Assembly (NCBI RefSeq): GCF_012035195.1
Contig: NZ_JAAVJH010000003.1
Span: 1 to 64,000, forward strand
DNA from: Sphingomonas corticis
Lineage (GTDB): Bacteria; Pseudomonadota; Alphaproteobacteria; Sphingomonadales; Sphingomonadaceae
Direction: 5' to 3'
DNA length: 64,000 nt
The notes below the pieces were generated by a model that made no database searches, was not told the origin of the DNA, and saw only the letters and a program-made list of their open reading frames with translations. Position 1 is the first letter of the stretch. Every line of letters begins with the position of its first letter. Shown in pieces: positions 27,217 to 36,301 of this stretch. The position numbers and the translations under genes are program-made.

Positions 27217-27918
27217 ATGCCCACCCCGGATTCGATCGTCATCCTCACCGGCGCGGGCATTTCCGACGAGAGCGGCATCGCCACCTTCCGCGGGCCGGGC
27301 GGGTTGTGGGAGGGGCATCGCGTCGAGGACGTGTGTACGCCCAAGGCGCTGGTGCGTGACCCGGCGCTCGTCCACCGCTTCTACGACGAGCGGCGCGGCG
27401 CGCTGGCCGGCGTCGCACCCAACGCCGCGCACCGGGCGATCGCGCGGTTGCAGCGCGAGTGGCCGGGCGAGGTGCTGCTGGTGACGCAGAACGTCGACGA
27501 CCTGCACGAGCGCGCGGGGTCGCACGACGTGGTGCACATGCACGGCGCGCTGCTGTCCGCGCTGTGCGCGCATTGCGGCGTGCGCACGCCGTGGGACGGG
27601 GAACTGCCCCCGGCCGCGTGCTGTGGTGACTGCGACGTGCCCGCGCTCCGGCCCGACATCGTCTTCTTCGGCGAGATGCCGTACGAGATGGAGCGGATCG
27701 AGGCGGCGCTGGCGCGGGCGGACCTGTTCGTGTCGATCGGCACGTCGGGCGCGGTCTATCCCGCCGCGGGCTTCGTGCGGCTCGCCCGGCACCACGGCGC
27801 CGCCACGCTGGAGCTCAACCTCGAACCCTCGGCCGGCAGCGCGTGGTTCGATGACACGCGGCTCGGCCCCGCGGGCGTGCTGGTGCCGTCATGGGTCGAG
27901 GCGCTGCTGGCGGGGTGA
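27217..27918 (+). CDS. cobB: NAD-dependent protein deacylase (sirtuin)
   Basis: A 233-aa class III sirtuin. The NAD site is TGAGISDESGIATFRG (about 11-26). TQNVDDLHERAG is the acetyl-lysine region, with the catalytic His109 in HMHGALL. A zinc-binding set (Cys117, Cys120, Cys135/136 and Cys139) follows, then PALRPDIVFFGE and IGTSGAVYPAAG. CobB deacylates lysines, for example of acetyl-CoA synthetase. No Tyr/Arg desuccinylase determination was made. The 279-bp spacer upstream carries no recognised gene. Confidence 0.93.
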   Translation: MPTPDSIVILTGAGISDESGIATFRGPGGLWEGHRVEDVCTPKALVRDPALVHRFYDERRGALAGVAPNAAHRAIARLQREWPGEVLLVTQNVDDLHERAGSHDVVHMHGALLSALCAHCGVRTPWDGELPPAACCGDCDVPALRPDIVFFGEMPYEMERIEAALARADLFVSIGTSGAVYPAAGFVRLARHHGAATLELNLEPSAGSAWFDDTRLGPAGVLVPSWVEALLAG

Positions 27919-27979
27919 CGCGACGGCGATTAGCCGCTACCCTCGTTGCGATATGAAACGTAGGTGAGGAGACAGTGAG

Positions 27980-28750
27980 ATGGCCACGCTCGCATCGGTC
28001 GCGACGCCGCATTACGCCCCCGGCGAGTGGGAGGCGCGAGTCGATCTGGCCGCCGCCTATAGGTTGGTGGCGCTCTATGGCTGGGACGATCTGATCTTCA
28101 CCCACCTGTCCGCGCGCGTGCCCGGGCCAGAGCACCATTTCCTCATCAATCCCTACGACATGATGTTCGAGGAGATCACCGCGTCCAGCCTGGTGAAGAT
28201 CGACGTCGAGGGCAATCCGATCGGCGAGACGACGCATCCGGTGAACCCCGCGGGCTTCACCATCCACTCCGCCATCCATATGGCGCGCGAGGATGCGGCG
28301 GCGGTCATGCACCTGCACACGCCCCATGGGCAGGCGGTGAGCGCGATGGAGTTCGGGCTGCTGCCGCACACGCAGACGGCGATGATCGCCAGCCACGACG
28401 TCGCCTATCACGACTACGAGGGCATCGCGACCGACCTGGAGGAGCGCGAGCGGCTGGTGGCGGACATCGGCGACCGGAACGCGATGATCCTGCGCAACCA
28501 TGGCACGCTGGCGGTGGGCGAGTCGGTCGGCGCGTGCTTCGTGCGGCTCTACTTTCTCGAGCGCGCCTGCGAGGCGCAGGTCATGATGCTGTCCGCAGGC
28601 CGCGAGAATCTGAACCGCGTCCACCAGGGCGTGGAGGAGAAGGTGGCGCATCAGTCCAATCCCAAGGGGATGGGAATGCTGGCGCAGAAGCTGGCATGGC
28701 CGGCGCTGCTGCGCAAGCTGGACCGGATCGACCCGAGCTACCGGAACTGA
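27980..28750 (+). CDS. Class II aldolase/adducin-family protein
   Basis: A 256-aa zinc-dependent fold. Metal ligands and catalytic region: VMHLHTPHGQAVS (His111, His113), a late His in NHGTLAVGESVG, and the acidic residue in NPYDMMFEEI. Family members include L-fuculose-1-phosphate aldolase and L-ribulose-5-phosphate epimerase, but also many uncharacterised adducin-like proteins. The substrate cannot be set from sequence, and the neighbours (sirtuin and I78-like gene) are not sugar genes. GGAGACAG precedes the ATG. Confidence 0.88.
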   Translation: MATLASVATPHYAPGEWEARVDLAAAYRLVALYGWDDLIFTHLSARVPGPEHHFLINPYDMMFEEITASSLVKIDVEGNPIGETTHPVNPAGFTIHSAIHMAREDAAAVMHLHTPHGQAVSAMEFGLLPHTQTAMIASHDVAYHDYEGIATDLEERERLVADIGDRNAMILRNHGTLAVGESVGACFVRLYFLERACEAQVMMLSAGRENLNRVHQGVEEKVAHQSNPKGMGMLAQKLAWPALLRKLDRIDPSYRN

Positions 28751-28759
28751 CCAGCCGCG

Positions 28760-29368
28760 TCAGGAGAAGCCGATCGCGGTGATCCGGTCGTCCGCATCCA
28801 CCGACACGTTCACGCGGTGGGTGCGGAAATCGAGCGTTATCATGTCGCCCGGGCGAATCACGCGCAGCTCCCAGCCGAGCAGCTCGCGGATCGCGACGGG
28901 CAGCGTCGCCGCGTCGGTCAGCCGCTGCACGGCGGCGGCGATCTGCGCAGGCGAGGCGTCGCCCTGCGGCATCGGGCCGGGATCGCCTCCGGCGCTGGCC
29001 GCCGGAAGCAGCGTGCGGGCGCCGATCGACATGGGAAAGGGCACCTCCGGCCCGGCGCGACCGGCGAAGCGGACGACGTCCCCCGCCCCCTCGCAGGGCG
29101 GCTCGGCGAAGGGCCAGGCGGCCCAGCCGTCGCGCCCCACGATCCCGTCCATCAGCAGCGCGAAGCCCGCGTCGGTCAACCGGCACGCATTGAAGCCGCC
29201 GCCCGGCGCCCCGCACATCGCGATCGTGGGTCGCGCGAAGGTGCAGGCCTGCTCGATCGCATCGGCACCCACGATGCGGGCCAGCTCCGCCCGAGCCTCG
29301 TCAAGCGGCGTGGCCGGAACGCCCGTGCACTGGATCGCGCCATCCGCCTTGAACACCCACGTCCCCAT
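28760..29368 (-). CDS. Hypothetical protein with I78 protease-inhibitor-like C-terminus
   Basis: A 202-aa protein without a signal peptide. Its C-terminal half (about 150-202) reads GWELRVIRPGDMITLDFRTHR followed by NVSVDADDRITAIGFS, which strongly resembles the I78 peptidase-inhibitor domain. It lacks the usual pair of cysteines there. The N-terminal half (MGTWVFKADGAIQCTG, IGADAIEQACTFARP) is unrecognised. Its position next to a UV endonuclease on the same strand gives no clear role. Whether it inhibits a protease is an inference. Confidence 0.55.
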   Translation of the reverse strand: MGTWVFKADGAIQCTGVPATPLDEARAELARIVGADAIEQACTFARPTIAMCGAPGGGFNACRLTDAGFALLMDGIVGRDGWAAWPFAEPPCEGAGDVVRFAGRAGPEVPFPMSIGARTLLPAASAGGDPGPMPQGDASPAQIAAAVQRLTDAATLPVAIRELLGWELRVIRPGDMITLDFRTHRVNVSVDADDRITAIGFS

Positions 29369-29452
29369 CGCGTCCTCCCCCCGTCGCGTCGCGGGCGAGG
29401 GTCGCGGCCCGCGCGACCGGCGTCGAGGAAAGATGCATCCGAACCGGAACGA

Positions 29453-30613
29453 TCACGCCGCCTCCAGCGCGGCGTCGCCTTCGTCCACGTCGGGCGCGCT
29501 GTCGGCGTCGGCGGCGCCGTCCTCCAGCGCCGCCTCGTCCGCGGCGAGCGCGTCGGCGTCCGCCGCGGTGATGCCGAAGCGGGCGGCGACGTCGGGCGCA
29601 TAGCGCAGCAGGTCGGGCCGCAGCTTCAACAGGCTGACGTCCTTCGCCTTGCCCTCCATCATCACGTCGAACGTCAGCCCCTGCGCGGTGCGCATGAAGG
29701 TGCCGAATTCGAACGGATTGGTGAAGTCGGCGTGGCCGGTCCATACCGGCGGGCGGAGCACCGTCTTCACCCGCGCCGTCGCCTTCACCGGCGCCTTGAC
29801 GATCTCGCCCTTCTTTACCGCCTTGCCGCTGGCGCGCTGCTTCGGCGTGATCTTCTGCTTCAGTTCGCGCATGGCGGTGTTGGGCGAGGAGAAGTGGATC
29901 TTGGGCCGCACGCCGGTGGGCCAGGTGGCGAGAAAGCGCTCCAGCGTGTCGCGCAGGTCCAGCCCCTCCTTGTTGAGGCACCAGAAATGCTGGTAGTCGA
30001 AGATCAGGCGCACGCCCGTCCGCTCGTGGATCCACAGCACGTCCGCGGCGGAGAAGCGCAGATCGTCGTTCTCCAGCACCAGGCGGCGGCGGACGTGGTC
30101 GGGACATTTCTCATAGCCCTGGATCCAGCGCGCGCGGCTCGCCTCGTGATCGTCGTAGACGCCGCCGACGTGCGTCACCATCACCGCCTCGTCGTCCAGC
30201 CCCATGCGATCGAGCATCTCCGCCTGGCTGGCGAGGTCCCAGATCGACTTGGCGGTCAGCCCCTCGTCGGGACTGTTGAGGAGGACATATTGCGACGGGT
30301 GGAAGGACAGGCGGATGCCCAGCCGCCGCGCCTTGGCGCCCAGCCCAGCGAGCTCGGCATCGCTCTCCGCCACCATCGCGTGGAACTGCGGCATGTCCGG
30401 ATGGGTGGCATAGGGAGCAAGGTCGGAGGACAGGCGGTACATCTCCAGCCGCTCGCGCGCGAGATAGTCAAGGATCGCGTCGACATGCTCCAGCGAGACC
30501 TTCAGGTGCGGCCCCGCCTGCCAGCGGCGGGTATCGTGCGACTTCAGGTCGGGACGTCCCATCACCTTGACGGGAAAGCCCAGGCGGAGCGGATGATCGG
30601 TGGGCGTGCTCAT
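29453..30613 (-). CDS. uvsE: UV damage endonuclease UvsE
   Basis: A 386-aa TIM-barrel Mn-dependent endonuclease that nicks DNA 5' to UV photoproducts. Recognisable blocks: LRLGFPVKV, YRLSSDLAPYATHPDMP, GIRLSFHPSQYVLLNSPDEG, VTHVGGVYDDHEASRARW, RLVLENDDL, IFDYQHFWC and KIHFSSPNT, matching the UVDE fold metal ligands. The C-terminal tail is acidic and Ala-rich. It overlaps the BrkB gene by four nucleotides (ATGA). UvsE is common in Deinococcus and Firmicutes and patchy in alphaproteobacteria, so it broadens the repair repertoire together with alkA. Confidence 0.92.
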   Translation of the reverse strand: MSTPTDHPLRLGFPVKVMGRPDLKSHDTRRWQAGPHLKVSLEHVDAILDYLARERLEMYRLSSDLAPYATHPDMPQFHAMVAESDAELAGLGAKARRLGIRLSFHPSQYVLLNSPDEGLTAKSIWDLASQAEMLDRMGLDDEAVMVTHVGGVYDDHEASRARWIQGYEKCPDHVRRRLVLENDDLRFSAADVLWIHERTGVRLIFDYQHFWCLNKEGLDLRDTLERFLATWPTGVRPKIHFSSPNTAMRELKQKITPKQRASGKAVKKGEIVKAPVKATARVKTVLRPPVWTGHADFTNPFEFGTFMRTAQGLTFDVMMEGKAKDVSLLKLRPDLLRYAPDVAARFGITAADADALAADEAALEDGAADADSAPDVDEGDAALEAA

Positions 30614-31755
30614 GCGCGGTGCAACGCCGTGGGGCGTCGCCGGGTGCCCGCCGCGATGCCGGCACCCGCGAGCAGCAGCGCCATTCCGCGCAGCCAGCGC
30701 CCCCGTCGCAGCATCGACAGGCCATAGCCCGCGGCGGTCGCACCCGCGAGCGGCAGGCGGGGCGCGGCGTCGCGAGGAGCGGCCGGGATGGACGCTGGCC
30801 GCTCGACCAAGGGATCGACGACGTGATCCGCCACCCAGGCGCCGCGTGCGCCCAGCGGCCTGGCGGTGCCCGTGGTGGTGTCGTGCGCGGTCTGGTGCTC
30901 CAGCTCGCTGTTCAGCTCCGCACCGAAGAGCAGCAGGTAGCTGGAAAGATAAAGCCAGGTGAGCAACACCACCACGGCGCCGAGCGACCCGTAAGTGGCG
31001 TTGTAGTTGCCGAAATTGGCGACGTAGATGCCGAAGCCCAGGGTCAGCAGCACCCAGCCCGCCGCAGTCAGCAGCGACCCCGGCGTGATCCACGTCCAAC
31101 GCGCCTGCGCGCGCGACGGGCCGTAGCGGTACAGCGTCGCCGCCGCCGCCGCGGCGACCAGCATCAGCAAAAGGTAGGAGACGATCTTGCCCGCCACGGC
31201 GACGCCCGGCGCGTGCGGCAGCACCTCCTCCAGCGCGGCGAGCGCAGTGACGGCCAGCCCAGCGGCGATCGCGGCCAGCACCGCGGCGAACGTGATCGCG
31301 AGGTTGACCAGCGTCAGCCGCACGAAGCCGCGCTTCTCCTTCTCCTCATAGGCGATGTTGAGCGCGGTGACGACCGCCCCCGCCCCGTTGCGCGCGCCGA
31401 ATAGCGCGATGCCCAGCGCCAGGAGCAGGCCGAAGCCCTTCTTGCCCTCCGACGTCTCGACGACGTTCATCAGCTGCTCGCCGACCAGCTGCGCCGCATC
31501 CGCCGGCATTGCCGCGGCCAGCGTGCGGACGTTGGCGATCACCGTCTCCGGCTCGGCGAGCAGGCCGTAGCTCAGCACCACCGCGCCCAGCAGCGGGACG
31601 ATCGCGAGGAAGCCGTAGAAGGCCACCCCCGCGGCGACGAGCCCGATGTTGTCGTCCGACGCCTCCGCCCAACTGCGCTTCGCCACCGCCAGCCAGGTGG
31701 CGCGTGGCATCTGCCAGGGGGTGGGGGAAGGCGTGGGGGCGGGGGGCATCGGCAT
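30610..31755 (-). CDS. YihY/BrkB-family inner-membrane protein
   Basis: A 381-aa integral membrane protein with the family core: DDNIGLVAAGVAFYGFLAI at the N-terminus, then hydrophobic segments around VVLSYGLL, ALGIALFGARNGAGAVVTAL and NEGAYEEKEKRGF-like charged loop (VKEKRGFVRLTLVNLAI region), followed by GSLGAVVVLLTWLYLSSYLLLFGAELNSE. About six membrane spans are visible. Despite the name ribonuclease BN, YihY/BrkB is not an RNase; a transport or envelope role is likely. It is four-nucleotide coupled to downstream uvsE. Confidence 0.85.
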   Translation of the reverse strand: MPMPPAPTPSPTPWQMPRATWLAVAKRSWAEASDDNIGLVAAGVAFYGFLAIVPLLGAVVLSYGLLAEPETVIANVRTLAAAMPADAAQLVGEQLMNVVETSEGKKGFGLLLALGIALFGARNGAGAVVTALNIAYEEKEKRGFVRLTLVNLAITFAAVLAAIAAGLAVTALAALEEVLPHAPGVAVAGKIVSYLLLMLVAAAAAATLYRYGPSRAQARWTWITPGSLLTAAGWVLLTLGFGIYVANFGNYNATYGSLGAVVVLLTWLYLSSYLLLFGAELNSELEHQTAHDTTTGTARPLGARGAWVADHVVDPLVERPASIPAAPRDAAPRLPLAGATAAGYGLSMLRRGRWLRGMALLLAGAGIAAGTRRRPTALHRA

Positions 31756-32019
31756 TTCATCCCATGATCTGAAGGGGATGAATGTGTCGGCGCAGCGGTG
31801 TGTTCCGAACCGCTACGCCTGAGCTGCAGGTTATGGTCGGAGTCGCTGGTTACGAAAGCCGCGAACGACTTCACGGGCTCAAGATCCGCAGGCGAAATTC
31901 CAAGTTCTGGCGAACTCCGCAAATAAATCAATCTTATGAGCAAAATGCGAGAAGCAAGCGAGAAGATTGAAGTTTTTTGATGTTCATGCTATGTTCCACT
32001 GAGATGGTGGAGGGCATCA
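31756..32019. other. Lower-GC spacer upstream of the toxin gene
   Basis: The segment is noticeably AT-rich compared with the rest (runs such as AAATAAATCAATCTTATGAGC), and no gene is supported. It should hold the promoter of the toxin/immunity pair on the plus strand and of the BrkB-family gene on the minus strand. GGTGGAGGGC just before 32020 is a plausible ribosome-binding site. Confidence 0.45.
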
Positions 32020-33030
32020 ATGATATCGACGAACGTTGATCGAAAAGCTTTTTCTTACTGGTTGAGAACCGGTCGCCTCCCAGCCGTACGCAGCGCGGCG
32101 GGGTTGGAGTTGAAATTCAATCCCTGGCATGATCCCGAAGACGGGCGCTTCACCTTCGCGAACACCGGCGACTATCATCCGCGAGGAAGTGGGGGTGGCG
32201 CGAAGGCGCGGCGACCTCGTGCCGGGCCAACGCCGAAGTCGCAGCCGTCCTCCGACGATCTCGTCATTACTGCGCAACGCCAAACGGTGAGCGACGTCGA
32301 AGCGTTGTCGGATCAGGAATTCGGCGCCTTCGAGCGGGCGGCCAAGGCACAGCGCTGGATCGAGCGGCGCGAGAATGCGGAGATACGCGAGTATGTCCGG
32401 CTGAAGAAGGCCGTCGAGGCTCGTCGTGCCCGCGAAAAGGCGGGCGAGCGCGATTGGGAGCAGCAAGGTCGGGACTTCGCCTTTCTCTATGGCCAGGAGA
32501 TGGCGATGCAAGCCGTCGGCGGTGCTGCCGGCAGGTTTGTTATCGCTCCTGCCGTGCGTGCGGCGGCGCCGAGGATCGAGCGTGTGGTGCGGCCACAGGC
32601 CTACGCACGGAAGCTGGCCGAGCGGATGCCGCGGCCTGCTCCGACCAGGCCGCTTTGGGTCGACGAGAATGCTTCAATGGGCGAGCGCGCCCGATTGTAC
32701 AACGATGCGGCTCCAGGCGTCAGAAGAAATCCGGTGACAGGGCGGCAGCAGGCGCCCAGCCTGTACCGCACGACCGAGGATGGAAAACGCAGGCTGGTTC
32801 GGTTCGATGGGTTTGAAGACGATGCCTATCCCGTCTACATCGATCGAAAGACGAGCATAAGGTTCACGGCGAAAGCGAAGGATCAAGCTCTCCGGCAATC
32901 CGTCGCCCTTCGTCAAAATCATGCCAGCGGGCGATGGGACGTGCCTGACGAGAAGACCAAGCGGGAGGCTATGAAGCTCCTAAGGAAGTTAAATATCGAT
33001 AACATCGGGGTGAAGGTGGTGAAAGAATGA
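32020..33030 (+). CDS. Putative polymorphic toxin with restriction-endonuclease-fold C-terminus
   Basis: A 336-aa protein. The N-terminal part contains KFNPWHDPEDGRFTFAN (32-48), a motif seen in some alphaproteobacterial phage-like or toxin proteins, then an Arg/Glu-rich helical linker. The C-terminal domain (about 220-336) reads RLVRFDGFED, VYIDRKTSIRFTAKAKDQAL, RQSVALRQN, GRWDVPDEK and NIDNIGVKVV. This resembles Tox-REase nuclease toxins; D-R-K at about 275-277 fits a (D/E)xK active site, followed by the Gln residue. Base composition is lower in GC than the neighbours. The ATGA overlap with a small acidic downstream gene supports a toxin/immunity pair. Confidence 0.6.
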   Translation: MISTNVDRKAFSYWLRTGRLPAVRSAAGLELKFNPWHDPEDGRFTFANTGDYHPRGSGGGAKARRPRAGPTPKSQPSSDDLVITAQRQTVSDVEALSDQEFGAFERAAKAQRWIERRENAEIREYVRLKKAVEARRAREKAGERDWEQQGRDFAFLYGQEMAMQAVGGAAGRFVIAPAVRAAAPRIERVVRPQAYARKLAERMPRPAPTRPLWVDENASMGERARLYNDAAPGVRRNPVTGRQQAPSLYRTTEDGKRRLVRFDGFEDDAYPVYIDRKTSIRFTAKAKDQALRQSVALRQNHASGRWDVPDEKTKREAMKLLRKLNIDNIGVKVVKE

Positions 33031-33305
33031 ACTATCTCGTTTTCGCTCGCGTCGTGGCGATTAGCCTTCTGTATCTTGAGGCCGTCAACGAGGAGGCATT
33101 GGATCTCGACACTGCCGTCCAGGGGATGGAGGAGATTACGGCCACCTTGAACGAACTTAATCCTGAGGAGATTGCGTTGCTGGATAGCGCCCTTCAACAG
33201 GTCGCGCTCGAATATCGCGGGGAGCAACGAGAGATGGTCAAGAACCTGGCGAAGGATTGCGGCCTCGTCGATGATCCCGAGGATGAGGACGGAGCAGACG
33301 GCTAG
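33027..33305 (+). CDS. Putative cognate immunity protein
   Basis: A 92-aa acidic, all-helical-looking protein (many Glu/Asp: VNEEALDLDTAVQGMEEIT, LNPEEIALLDSAL, DDPEDEDGADG at the end). Its start overlaps the toxin stop by four nucleotides (ATGA), giving coupled translation. No family is recognised. Small acidic proteins encoded immediately after polymorphic nuclease toxins usually act as immunity proteins that block the nuclease; the assignment here is positional. Confidence 0.5.
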   Translation: MNYLVFARVVAISLLYLEAVNEEALDLDTAVQGMEEITATLNELNPEEIALLDSALQQVALEYRGEQREMVKNLAKDCGLVDDPEDEDGADG

Positions 33306-33352
33306 GCTCAGGCGCCGCGGCCCGGGCGGCGAAGGCGGATGTAAGTTGAAGG

Positions 33353-33381
33353 AAAAAGGCCCCGGCATCGCTGCCGGGGCC
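33353..33381 (-). terminator. Rho-independent terminator of pnp
   Basis: GGCCCCGGC (33358-33366) and GCCGGGGCC (33373-33381) form a perfect 9-bp stem with a 6-nt loop. On the minus strand it is followed by a U run (AAAAA at 33353-33357 on the plus strand). It lies about 30 bp downstream of the pnp stop codon. Confidence 0.88.
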
Positions 33382-33410
33382 CTCTTCGTTCGTCGGCGAT
33401 CGCCGGAGGA

Positions 33411-35792
33411 TCAGTCGCGGTCGCCGGTCAGGAAGGCGGGGGCGAACTCGGGGGCGTTGCCCTCATCCTTGCCGCCTTCCGAACGCTCGCGCCGGGGGCC
33501 GCGCTCGCCGCGCTCGCCGCCACGGCCGCCGCCGTCGCGACGCGGGCCACGACCGCCGTCGCGATCACCGTCACGCCGCGGGCCCCGGCCGCCGCCGTCA
33601 CGATCGCCACCGTCGCGGCGCGGGCCGCGATCGCTGCGCTCGCCGCCCCGATCGCCGCGTGGTTCGCGCGCCGGGCGGGTGTCCTCCAGCTCGGCGCCGG
33701 TCTCCTGATCGACGACGCGCATCGACAGGCGCACCTTGCCGCGCTGGTCGATCTCCAGCACCTTGACCTTCACGGCCTGGCCCTCGCTGAGGACGTCGGA
33801 GACCTTCTCGACGCGCTCGTTCTTGATCTCGCTGACGTGGACCAGGCCGTCCTTGCCGCCCATGAAGTTCACGAACGCACCGAAATCGACCAGGTTGACG
33901 ACCTTGCCGTCGTAGACCTTGCCGACCTCGGCCTCCTCGACCAGGCCCTTGATCCACTTGATCGCGGCCTCGATCTGCGAGGGGTCGGAGGACGACACCT
34001 TGATGACGCCCTCGTCGTCGATGTCGACCTTCGCGCCGGTGGTCGCGACGATCTCGCGGATCACCTTGCCGCCGGTGCCGATCACTTCGCGGATCTTCGA
34101 CTTGTCGATCGTGAAGGTCTCGATCCGCGGCGCGTGCGCCGACAGCTCGCCGCGGGTCTCGCCCAGTGCCTTCGCCATCTCGCCCAGGATGTGCGCGCGG
34201 CCGTCATGTGCCTGTGCCAGCGCGACCTTCATGATCTCCTCGGTGATGCCGGCGATCTTGATGTCCATCTGAAGGCTGGTGATGCCCTCCGACGTGCCCG
34301 CCACCTTGAAGTCCATGTCGCCCAGATGATCCTCGTCGCCCAGGATGTCGCTGAGCACCGCGAAGTCCTTGCCTTCCAGGATCAGGCCCATCGCGATGCC
34401 GCTGACCGGGCGCTTGATCGGCACGCCCGCGTCCATCAGGCTCAGCGAACCGCCGCAGACCGTCGCCATCGACGACGAGCCGTTGCTCTCCGTGATGTCG
34501 CTGGTGACGCGGATCGTGTAGGGAAACTCCTCCTTCGACGGCAGCACCGCGTGCAGCGCGCGCCACGCGAGCTTGCCGTGGCCGACGTCGCGACGCGACG
34601 GCGCGCCGAAGCGGCCCACTTCGCCGACCGAATAGGGCGGGAAGTTGTAGTGCAGCATGAAGTGCTGGTACGACAGGCCGTTCAGCCCGTCGATCATCTG
34701 CTCCGCGTCGCGGGTGCCCAGCGTGGTCGTCGCGATCGTCTGCGTCTCCCCGCGGGTGAACAGCGCCGATCCGTGCGCGCGCGGCAGGAAGTGGACCTCC
34801 GCCGAAATCGGGCGAACCGTCTTGGTGTCGCGGCCGTCGATACGCTTGCCGGTCTTCAGGATCGCGGTGCGGACGATCTCCGCCTCCAGCTTCTTCACCA
34901 GCTTCAGCGTGCCGAGATACTCGGCCGGATTCTCGTGCTTCAGGTCCTCGAACGCCTCGCGCGCCTTGGTGCGGGCGGCGTTGATCGCGGTCTGGCGGGC
35001 CTGCTTGTCGGTCAGCTTGTAGGCCGCCTCCATGTCCTTGCCGATCAGCTTCTTCAGCTTGGTCTTGGCGGCGGACTGGTCCGGGCCCTTGGGCAGCTCC
35101 CACGGGTCCTTGGCGGCCTGCTCGGCCAGGTCGATGATCGCGTCGATCACGTCCTGCGACGCCTTGTGCGCGAACATCACCGCGCCCAGCATCACGTCCT
35201 CGGACAGCTCCTTGGCTTCCGATTCGACCATCATCACCGCGTCGTGCGTGGCGGCGACCATCAGGTCCAGCTCGCCGGTCGCGACGTCGGCGTCGGACGG
35301 GTTGAGGACGTACTCGCCGTCCTTGTAGCCCACGCGCGCGGCGCCGATCGGGCCCATGAAGGGCACGCCCGACAACGTCATCGCGGCCGAGGCGGCGATC
35401 ATCGCGAGCAGATCGGGCTCGTTCTCGCCGTCATAGCTCATCACCTGCGCGATGCAGTTGATCTCGTTGTAGAAGCCTTCGGGGAACAGCGGGCGCAGCG
35501 GGCGGTCGATCAGGCGGCTGACCAGCGTCTCACGCTCGGTCGCGCCGCGCTCGCGCTTGAAGAAGCCGCCGGGGATCCGGCCGCTGGAGGAGAATTTCTC
35601 CTGATAGTGGACGGTCAGCGGGAAGAAGTCCTGCCCTTCCTTGACGGTCTTCGCGGCGGTGACGGCGCATAGCACCACGGTCTCGCCGAGGGTCGCGAGC
35701 ACCGCGCCGTCGGCCTGGCGGGCGACGCGGCCCGTCTCCAGCGTCAGCGTCTTGCCGCCCCACTGGATTTCCACCTTCTTGGTATCGAACAT
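33411..35792 (-). CDS. pnp: Polynucleotide phosphorylase
   Basis: A 3'-5' phosphorolytic exoribonuclease of the degradosome, 793 aa. Two RNase PH domains are separated by a helical linker; conserved pieces include [30 protein letters not shown] and [24 protein letters not shown] domain follows (about 555-615: [16 protein letters not shown]) and then an S1 domain (about 620-690: [25 protein letters not shown]). The protein ends in an unusually long low-complexity tail of RGD, GGR and DGGRG units (about 700-793). Transcribed downstream of rpsO, in the classical order. Confidence 0.97.
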   Translation of the reverse strand: MFDTKKVEIQWGGKTLTLETGRVARQADGAVLATLGETVVLCAVTAAKTVKEGQDFFPLTVHYQEKFSSSGRIPGGFFKRERGATERETLVSRLIDRPLRPLFPEGFYNEINCIAQVMSYDGENEPDLLAMIAASAAMTLSGVPFMGPIGAARVGYKDGEYVLNPSDADVATGELDLMVAATHDAVMMVESEAKELSEDVMLGAVMFAHKASQDVIDAIIDLAEQAAKDPWELPKGPDQSAAKTKLKKLIGKDMEAAYKLTDKQARQTAINAARTKAREAFEDLKHENPAEYLGTLKLVKKLEAEIVRTAILKTGKRIDGRDTKTVRPISAEVHFLPRAHGSALFTRGETQTIATTTLGTRDAEQMIDGLNGLSYQHFMLHYNFPPYSVGEVGRFGAPSRRDVGHGKLAWRALHAVLPSKEEFPYTIRVTSDITESNGSSSMATVCGGSLSLMDAGVPIKRPVSGIAMGLILEGKDFAVLSDILGDEDHLGDMDFKVAGTSEGITSLQMDIKIAGITEEIMKVALAQAHDGRAHILGEMAKALGETRGELSAHAPRIETFTIDKSKIREVIGTGGKVIREIVATTGAKVDIDDEGVIKVSSSDPSQIEAAIKWIKGLVEEAEVGKVYDGKVVNLVDFGAFVNFMGGKDGLVHVSEIKNERVEKVSDVLSEGQAVKVKVLEIDQRGKVRLSMRVVDQETGAELEDTRPAREPRGDRGGERSDRGPRRDGGDRDGGGRGPRRDGDRDGGRGPRRDGGGRGGERGERGPRRERSEGGKDEGNAPEFAPAFLTGDRD

Positions 35793-35888
35793 ATGATTTC
35801 CTTCACTCCCCGGTGCGGATCACGCGGGGGGCCTGTGAGCGAGCCGTTCTTGGCTCGTTTGGGAAGGAGGCCGAATTGCCTCCTCTCC

Positions 35889-35984
35889 GTCCACCCCGGC
35901 GAAAGCCGGGGTCCAGCTCCAGCGGCTGGAGAAGCGCTCCCGCGCTCCGTACTTACTGGATCCCGGGTCGGAGCCCGGGATGAA
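35889..35984. repeat. REP family B palindromic doublet upstream of pnp
   Basis: CACCCCGGCGAAAGCCGGGG with following TCCAG (about 35892-35916) is paired with an inverted TGGATCCCGGGTCGG...CCCGGGATGAA (about 35957-35984). The layout matches the other family B doublets. It sits between rpsO and pnp and may contribute to the differential stability of their mRNAs. Confidence 0.7.
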
Positions 35985-36012
35985 ATAAAGGCGCCTTGCG
36001 GCGCCTTTATTT
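35983..36012 (-). terminator. Terminator or processing hairpin downstream of rpsO
   Basis: AAATAAAGGCGCC (35983-35995) and GGCGCCTTTATTT (36000-36012) form a perfect 13-bp stem with a TTGC loop. On the minus strand it directly follows the rpsO stop and ends in a U-rich stretch. In this gene order a hairpin at this site usually attenuates read-through into pnp. Confidence 0.8.
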
Positions 36013-36281
36013 CACTTCCGAAGACCCAGCTTCCCGATCAGCGCCAGGTAGCGGTCGCCGTCGGTCTTGCGCAGATAGTCCAGCAGCGAGCGCCGCTTGT
36101 TGACCATCATCAGCAGGCCGCGCCGCGAATGGTTGTCCTTCGCATGACCCTTGAAATGCTCGGTCAGGTTCTTGATCCGCTCCGTCAGGATCGCGACCTG
36201 CACCTCGGTCGACCCGGTGTCGCCCTCGGCGCGGGCATGTTCCTTGATGACTTCCTGACGGCGTTCGGCGGTGATCGACAT
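36012..36281 (-). CDS. rpsO: 30S ribosomal protein S15
   Basis: An 89-aa protein with the complete S15 pattern: [64 protein letters not shown] and [14 protein letters not shown]. It binds the central domain of 16S rRNA early in assembly. Located between truB and pnp, as in most bacteria. In other bacteria S15 represses its own translation at the mRNA level; no specific operator was identified here. Confidence 0.98.
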   Translation of the reverse strand: MSITAERRQEVIKEHARAEGDTGSTEVQVAILTERIKNLTEHFKGHAKDNHSRRGLLMMVNKRRSLLDYLRKTDGDRYLALIGKLGLRK

Positions 36282-36301
36282 TCTGTTTCCTTCGACATCT
36301 C

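Noticed and set aside
33428..33690. Repetitive sequence that could suggest a CRISPR array or tandem repeat
   Set aside because: The repeats are codon-level RGD and GGR units within pnp, of irregular length and without spacers.
33837..35672. A 611-codon open frame opposite pnp
   Set aside because: Antisense shadow of pnp, with no family pattern.
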